Source: an uncultured Bacilli bacterium (lineage in GTDB: Bacteria; Bacillota_I; Bacilli_A; RF39; UBA660). Taken from it: a DNA stretch of 17,702 nt. The translations under genes and the position numbers were made by a program. Positions 13,625 to 17,702 of this stretch are shown here, piece by piece. The first letter of the stretch is position 1. Each line of letters opens with the position of its first letter. The stretch lies in NCBI GenBank assembly GCA_947628075.1, contig CANQYF010000018.1, positions 1 through 17,702 of the forward strand. The letters are read 5' to 3'. The notes under the pieces were generated by a model. That model was not told the DNA's origin, made no database searches, and was given only the letters and a program-made list of their open reading frames with translations.

Positions 13625-15346
13625 ATGGCAAGAGAGAAGAAGAAAATAATCGATATAAAATTAATAATAGGAATATTATTCATGTTAGTATTACTTGTCG
13701 GGGCATCATATGCTTATTTTTCAGTTGAAGTAAATTCTACTGATTATAATAAAACAATAATAACAGGAAGTACAGAAGGTGTTTCAATTGCCAGTATTCA
13801 AAATCCAACCACGAAATTAAACTTAAATGTTGATGGTGCAGCCATGAGTTTGGATAACTTAGGAACAATCTATGCCGATGATGAAGAGAACTATGTCAAA
13901 ACAAAAAGTGAAGGTTTTCATGATATAGGAGTAATAACTTTAAAAAACTCAGAAAAAGACGATAATATTTATAATTGCACAGCAAATGTTACCATAAGTA
14001 TAGATAATGGTGCTAATAGTATATTAAATTATTTACAATCAGATGATTTAAAAGTATTCATAAGATGGGGAGTTTATCATGAAATAATAGATTTATCTAC
14101 AATTAAAGACACAGGAAAAACAACAATGTCTATAAGTTTAGATATCGTAGGTAATGATAGTAAAAGTATCGAAGCATATATAGAATTAACAAATAAAGAG
14201 ACAGACCAGAGTTATCTATCAGGAAAAGATATTAACATAGATATAGATACAACTGATTTAAAATGTGAGTTAACTGGAGAAAGAGCAGTTTATTTAGTTA
14301 GTACTGGCTGGGCTAATTCATTAGGGCAAAAAATGAGACATGCTAATGATATTAAGAATGTATATTTTGTCGACTATATAAATACAACTAATGCAGTAGA
14401 AGAACCAGTTGATTTAACAAATACTAGTACTCGAGATAAATATTATTCATCAGCAGGAAGTATAATTGGTTGGCTTGAAGAAATATCGAACGAGAATGAA
14501 GAAGAAACACAATATTACAATTTATATATTGGCTCACGTAAAAATTCAAGAATATATGCAACAAATATGTATTATTTTTATCTGGACATGAATAATTTAA
14601 GTAGTGTAAGTTATAATAACTTTTATACTGATGTTTTGACTTCTTTTTCTGAGTCATTTTATACCTGGGCCCACATTCATCCAGAAGCAAATTTTTTAGA
14701 ATATAATGTGAGTGATTGGGATGTGGCCAATGCTAATAATGTATCAGCATTTCACGGTATGAGTTCGTTACAAAAATTAGATGTCAGTAATTTTAATACA
14801 AAAAATGCAACATCAATGTATAGTATGTTTAACGGAGCAAAATCAATAACAGCGCTAGACGTATCAAATTTTAATACAATGAAAGTAACGGATATGTCAA
14901 ATATGTTTGCGGGAATGAGTTCACTCACTGAATTAGACGTGAGTAGTTTTTATACAAGCAATGTAACAACAATGGCCGATATGTTTAGTGGAATAAGTAA
15001 ACTTACAGAATTAGATGTTAGTAACTTTGATACACATAATGTAACAAGTATGTATTCTATGTTTCGAGGATTAACACTAATAACCGACTTGGATTTATCA
15101 AATTTTGATACAAAAAATGTAACAGATATGAGATATATGTTTAAAGATATGAGTTCATTAGAATATCTAGACTTAAGAAATGCTGAATTCAATCAAGTTA
15201 TGGAATATGCTGGAATGTTTTCAAACATTAAAAAAGAAATAACTTTAATAGTAAAAGATGAAAAGAATAGAGAATGGATTCAAGAAAGGCTAAATGAAGC
15301 AGGTATAACTGGTAATGTATTATTACCAAGCGAAATTGATTCATAA
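13625..15346 (+). CDS. BspA-like (DUF285) leucine-rich-repeat surface protein
   Basis: This 573-residue protein is probably exported. A basic start (MAREKKK) is followed by a hydrophobic segment at about residues 12-32 ending LVGASYAYFS, which could be a signal peptide or an anchor. Residues about 33-220 form a beta-rich region resembling the TasA/camelysin-type start common in related gut bacteria. Residues about 225-360 are unassigned. From residue 385 run six 26-residue repeats of the pattern LDVSNF-x-T-x-NVT-x-M-x-x-MF-x-G-x-x-x-L, preceded by a degenerate copy. This is the DUF285 type found in BspA adhesins and mycoplasma lipoproteins. There is no LPXTG anchor, so the N-terminal helix may hold it. 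Expression is probably phase variable. Adhesion or host-protein binding is inferred from the family. Confidence 0.85.
   Translation: MAREKKKIIDIKLIIGILFMLVLLVGASYAYFSVEVNSTDYNKTIITGSTEGVSIASIQNPTTKLNLNVDGAAMSLDNLGTIYADDEENYVKTKSEGFHDIGVITLKNSEKDDNIYNCTANVTISIDNGANSILNYLQSDDLKVFIRWGVYHEIIDLSTIKDTGKTTMSISLDIVGNDSKSIEAYIELTNKETDQSYLSGKDINIDIDTTDLKCELTGERAVYLVSTGWANSLGQKMRHANDIKNVYFVDYINTTNAVEEPVDLTNTSTRDKYYSSAGSIIGWLEEISNENEEETQYYNLYIGSRKNSRIYATNMYYFYLDMNNLSSVSYNNFYTDVLTSFSESFYTWAHIHPEANFLEYNVSDWDVANANNVSAFHGMSSLQKLDVSNFNTKNATSMYSMFNGAKSITALDVSNFNTMKVTDMSNMFAGMSSLTELDVSSFYTSNVTTMADMFSGISKLTELDVSNFDTHNVTSMYSMFRGLTLITDLDLSNFDTKNVTDMRYMFKDMSSLEYLDLRNAEFNQVMEYAGMFSNIKKEITLIVKDEKNREWIQERLNEAGITGNVLLPSEIDS
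14777..15244 (+). repeat. Six tandem 78-bp coding repeats (DUF285 units)
   Basis: The LDV/LDL motif codons recur at 14777, 14855, 14933, 15011, 15089 and 15167, exactly 78 bp apart. The last unit is the most divergent. DNA identity between units is moderate, so these are aged repeats, though still possible substrates for recombination. Confidence 0.9.
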
Positions 15347-15353
15347 ATAAAAC

Positions 15354-15382
15354 TTGTATCTAAAAATACTTTCATTTATAAT
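15354..15382 (+). promoter_or_regulatory. Promoter of dnaB-dnaI
   Basis: -35 TTGTAT (15354-15359), a 17-bp spacer and -10 TATAAT (15377-15382). No terminator is visible between the surface-protein stop and this promoter, so read-through from the upstream gene is possible. Confidence 0.75.
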
Positions 15383-15404
15383 ATAAAAGTGAAAGGTGAT
15401 TACC

Positions 15405-16688
15405 ATGGAAAATACCACTTTACTTCCTGCTGATAGATATGTTGTTATTAATAAAACTATTTTATCAGATACTGATCGTAGTATAATTATTAATTTATAT
15501 GAGCCTTTAGTAGGATCTTTAGGTATTTCTTTATATTTTACTTTATGGAATGATTTAGGATTATCTAATGTAATGAGTAAAGATCTTATCCATCACCATT
15601 TAATGGTTGTGTTAAAAAGTGGTATTGCGGAAATCAAAATGGCTCGTGAGTCACTAGAGGCCTTTGGACTTTTAAAAACTTATGTTAAAGCTGGTCCAAT
15701 TAATGATTATGTTTACGAATTATATTCACCTTTAACACCACAAGAATTTTTTAATCATCCAATTTTAAATGTTGTTTTATATAATAATGTCGGAGATAGA
15801 GAATATGAAAATCTCAAAAATATTTATAAACTTATAAAATTTGATTTAAAAGATTATATGGAAATAACTAAAAAACTAGATGATGTTTATGATACTTCTC
15901 GATTTGTTTTGTCAAATGATTTACAAGATCGTAAATCAATGCCAATAATGGTTGATTCTAAAATAAATTTTGATGAAATAATAGCTAGTATTCCTAAAGG
16001 TATAATTAACGAAAGAACATTTAATAAAAAAACAAGAGAGTTAATAAATAATTTAGCGTTTATATATAATATTGATACTTTAAAAATGACTGAGCTTATT
16101 AGAAGTGTTTTAACTGAATATGGTAATATTGATAAAAATGGTTTAAGAATCGTAGCAAGAAAAGATTATCAATTTAAAAAAGGAAGTTTACCTACACTTG
16201 TATATAGAACTCAACCTGATTATTTAAAAAATCCTTTAGGAGATAACTCAAAAAGAGGAAGAATAATTGCAGTTTTTGAAAATACAACTCCCCATGATTT
16301 TTTGAAATATAAATATGGGGGAGTAGAGCCAACTATGCGCGATTTAAAATTACTTGAGCATCTTTTAATTGATTTAGAATTACCTCCTGCAGTTGTGAAT
16401 GTTTTGATAGATTATGTATTAAGAAAGAATAATAATAAATTAACGGGAGCATATGTTGATACAATCGCAGCTCAATGGAAAAGATCAGGGTTAAAAACCG
16501 CAAGCGAAGCAATGTCTTTTGCTGAAAAAGAACATAAAAAGATGCAAAAGAAAGAGATTACTTATTCCAAGAAAATAGGTCCAGAAGTTGTAAAAACTCC
16601 AATTTGGTTTAATCAAAAGATTGAAGAAGAAAATTTAACGGAAGAAGAAGAAAAAGAATTAAAAGATTTATTAAAGGAGTTTAATTAG
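15405..16688 (+). CDS. dnaB: Primosomal protein DnaB (replication initiation / membrane attachment)
   Basis: This 427-residue protein matches the Firmicutes DnaB primosome protein, which with DnaD and DnaI loads the replicative helicase at oriC and at restart sites. It is not the E. coli DnaB helicase. The N-terminal winged-helix region shows LLPADRY-x-V-x-NK-x-x-LS-x-x-DR, LYEPLVG-x-x-xISLYFTLW, HHHLM and LYSPLTP-x-EFFNHPILNVVLYNN. A DDBH2-type helical domain follows near ELPPAVVNVLIDYVL...DTIAAQWKR, and the acidic tail is usual. The ATG at 15405 is preferred over an in-frame GTG at 15396 because AAAGGTGAT lies four bases before it. It is co-transcribed with dnaI, one base apart. Confidence 0.93.
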   Translation: MENTTLLPADRYVVINKTILSDTDRSIIINLYEPLVGSLGISLYFTLWNDLGLSNVMSKDLIHHHLMVVLKSGIAEIKMARESLEAFGLLKTYVKAGPINDYVYELYSPLTPQEFFNHPILNVVLYNNVGDREYENLKNIYKLIKFDLKDYMEITKKLDDVYDTSRFVLSNDLQDRKSMPIMVDSKINFDEIIASIPKGIINERTFNKKTRELINNLAFIYNIDTLKMTELIRSVLTEYGNIDKNGLRIVARKDYQFKKGSLPTLVYRTQPDYLKNPLGDNSKRGRIIAVFENTTPHDFLKYKYGGVEPTMRDLKLLEHLLIDLELPPAVVNVLIDYVLRKNNNKLTGAYVDTIAAQWKRSGLKTASEAMSFAEKEHKKMQKKEITYSKKIGPEVVKTPIWFNQKIEEENLTEEEEKELKDLLKEFN

Positions 16689-16689
16689 G

Positions 16690-17586
16690 ATGGAAATAAA
16701 AGATAAAAAGAAATATAAAAGTAATCAAGAAAAAATATTTAAAGAAACATTAAAAAATGATGATTATAAAGCTTTAGTAAGAAAATTAAAAATAACGGAA
16801 GAAGAAGCTTTTAATAATACTATTAAGTTATGTGATTCTTTAGAAGAATTAGATCATTGTAAAAAATGTTCTAGTCTTTATGAATGTCAAAATAAAGTAA
16901 AAGGTTATGTTTATTTTCCTGAAGCAAAAGAAAGTCATCTTACTTTTTCCTATGTTCCTTGTAAATATCAAAAGCAAGCCCAAAAGTTAGCTATTTCTAA
17001 AAAAACAAGTGAAAGTATTTTAGAAAGTGCTAAATTAAAAGATATTAAAATTACTAAAAATAGAACAGAAGTTATTAAATGGCTTAAAAACTATTATGAT
17101 AATTATAACCCTTATGTAACTAATAAAGGTCTTTATTTACATGGCAATTTTGGAACGGGTAAAACATTTTTATTGGCGGCATTATTAAATGAACTTAAAT
17201 ATAAATTTGGTATTACGACAGAAATAATTTATGTTCCGGAATTACTTAGAAAATTAAAAGAAGATTTGAGTTTAGTTGGCGATGAATTATATTATTTAGA
17301 AAATGTGGATATTTTATTATTAGATGATATAGGGGCTGAAAAAGTTACCGAATGGGGTAGAGATGAAATATTAGGTACTGTTTTACAAACAAGAATGAAT
17401 AAAAGTATGCCAACATTTTTTACCTCTAATTTAACTATTTTAGAACTTGAAAAAAATTTAAGTATTACTAAAAATAGTGAAGATGTTATTAAAGCTAAAA
17501 GAATTATTGAAAGAATAAAATTTTTAACTGATGATATTGAACTTTTAGGAAATAATTATCGCGAAAAAGACACTGTTAAAAAATAA
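16690..17586 (+). CDS. dnaI: Primosomal helicase loader DnaI
   Basis: This 298-residue AAA+ ATPase loads the replicative helicase onto DNA together with DnaB and DnaD. The N-terminal zinc-binding region carries C57, C60, C66, H83 and C91, consistent with the zinc site of B. subtilis DnaI. The ATPase domain has Walker A GNFGTGKT (152-159), Walker B ILLLDDIG with D212-D213, a sensor 1-like segment TFFTSN and an arginine-finger region near RIIERIKFL. The length is close to the usual 310 or so. AAGGAG at 16674-16679, inside the end of dnaB, is its ribosome site. The dnaB-dnaI order is the normal Firmicutes arrangement. Confidence 0.95.
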   Translation: MEIKDKKKYKSNQEKIFKETLKNDDYKALVRKLKITEEEAFNNTIKLCDSLEELDHCKKCSSLYECQNKVKGYVYFPEAKESHLTFSYVPCKYQKQAQKLAISKKTSESILESAKLKDIKITKNRTEVIKWLKNYYDNYNPYVTNKGLYLHGNFGTGKTFLLAALLNELKYKFGITTEIIYVPELLRKLKEDLSLVGDELYYLENVDILLLDDIGAEKVTEWGRDEILGTVLQTRMNKSMPTFFTSNLTILELEKNLSITKNSEDVIKAKRIIERIKFLTDDIELLGNNYREKDTVKK

Positions 17587-17606
17587 TTTGTTTTTAACAG
17601 TTTTTT
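17573..17606 (+). terminator. Intrinsic terminator of dnaB-dnaI
   Basis: CTGTTAAAAA (17573-17582) and TTTTTAACAG (17591-17600) form a perfect 10-bp stem, followed by six T. The stem begins inside the last dnaI codons. Confidence 0.92.
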
Positions 17607-17655
17607 AATGGAATATCCAAAATAAGTAACTATTCAGACTAAGTCATGTTAAAAC

Positions 17656-17685
17656 GAGAGCTTTATAAAAAGTGGCTCTCTTTTT
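17656..17685 (+). terminator. Second hairpin with T-tract, terminator or attenuator
   Basis: GAGAGC (17656-17661) and GCTCTC (17675-17680) form a stem followed by five T, 50 bases after the dnaI terminator. No gene lies between them. It may be a back-up terminator or the end of a leader for a gene beyond the window. Confidence 0.65.
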
Positions 17686-17702
17686 AATTAAATAAAGTTT
17701 TG

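Noticed and set aside
13423..13683. Minus-strand ORF of 86 codons
   Set aside because: It crosses two promoters, the G9 tract (read as poly-proline codons) and the surface-protein start; composition is that of AT-rich non-coding DNA.
14777..15244. 78-bp repeats as a CRISPR array or non-coding tandem repeat
   Set aside because: They are in-frame 26-residue DUF285 protein repeats with no conserved direct-repeat/spacer structure.
1..17702. Genetic code 4 (TGA read as Trp)
   Set aside because: All genes read through fully with TGA as a stop, and the tryptophan codons checked in leuS and the E2-like gene are TGG. Only TGA avoidance is supported.

Overview
The window is a strongly AT-rich stretch of a low-GC Gram-positive (Bacillota) chromosome. 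The evidence is the DnaB-DnaI primosome pair, a T-box leader on the leuS operon, good Shine-Dalgarno sites, and extended -10 (TGn) promoters. The BspA/DUF285-type surface protein and the general gene style suggest a gut-dwelling, Erysipelotrichia- or RF39-like lineage, but that placement is inference. All 20 genes listed end in TAA (11) or TAG (9), none in TGA, while tryptophan is encoded by TGG wherever I checked.

Region 1 (1-3345) is the late end of a prophage. It holds the C-terminal tail of a structural protein, two tandem paralogous tail proteins, a one-helix membrane protein, a Dp-1-type holin, a 21-codon acidic mini-ORF, an M23 endolysin, an HNH-like protein, and a zinc-finger HNH protein on the opposite strand. 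The phage side ends beside a minus-strand tRNA-Gly(TCC) whose 3' end faces the phage, the geometry expected if the tRNA 3' end were the attachment site. Between them lie a tRNA terminator and a tandem 10-bp repeat.

Region 2 (3600-13236) is housekeeping DNA. An E2-like acyltransferase-fold protein is translationally coupled to plsC. murE is convergent with that pair and divergent from trpS. Next come a GH31 glycosidase with its own promoter and an operator-like palindrome, then a leucine T-box controlling a small membrane protein and leuS. Most units have clear promoters and intrinsic terminators.

Region 3 (13237-15346) is the most unusual part. A 35-codon hydrophobic peptide has a strong ribosome site, and an opposing promoter and terminator define a predicted antisense RNA of about 75 nt over its 3' end. 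This layout resembles a type I toxin-antitoxin locus. Directly beside it, a BspA-like leucine-rich-repeat surface protein is driven by a promoter whose 16-bp spacer contains a run of nine G, a likely phase-variation switch.

Region 4 (15347-17702) carries dnaB-dnaI, the helicase-loading primosome genes, followed by two successive intrinsic terminators.
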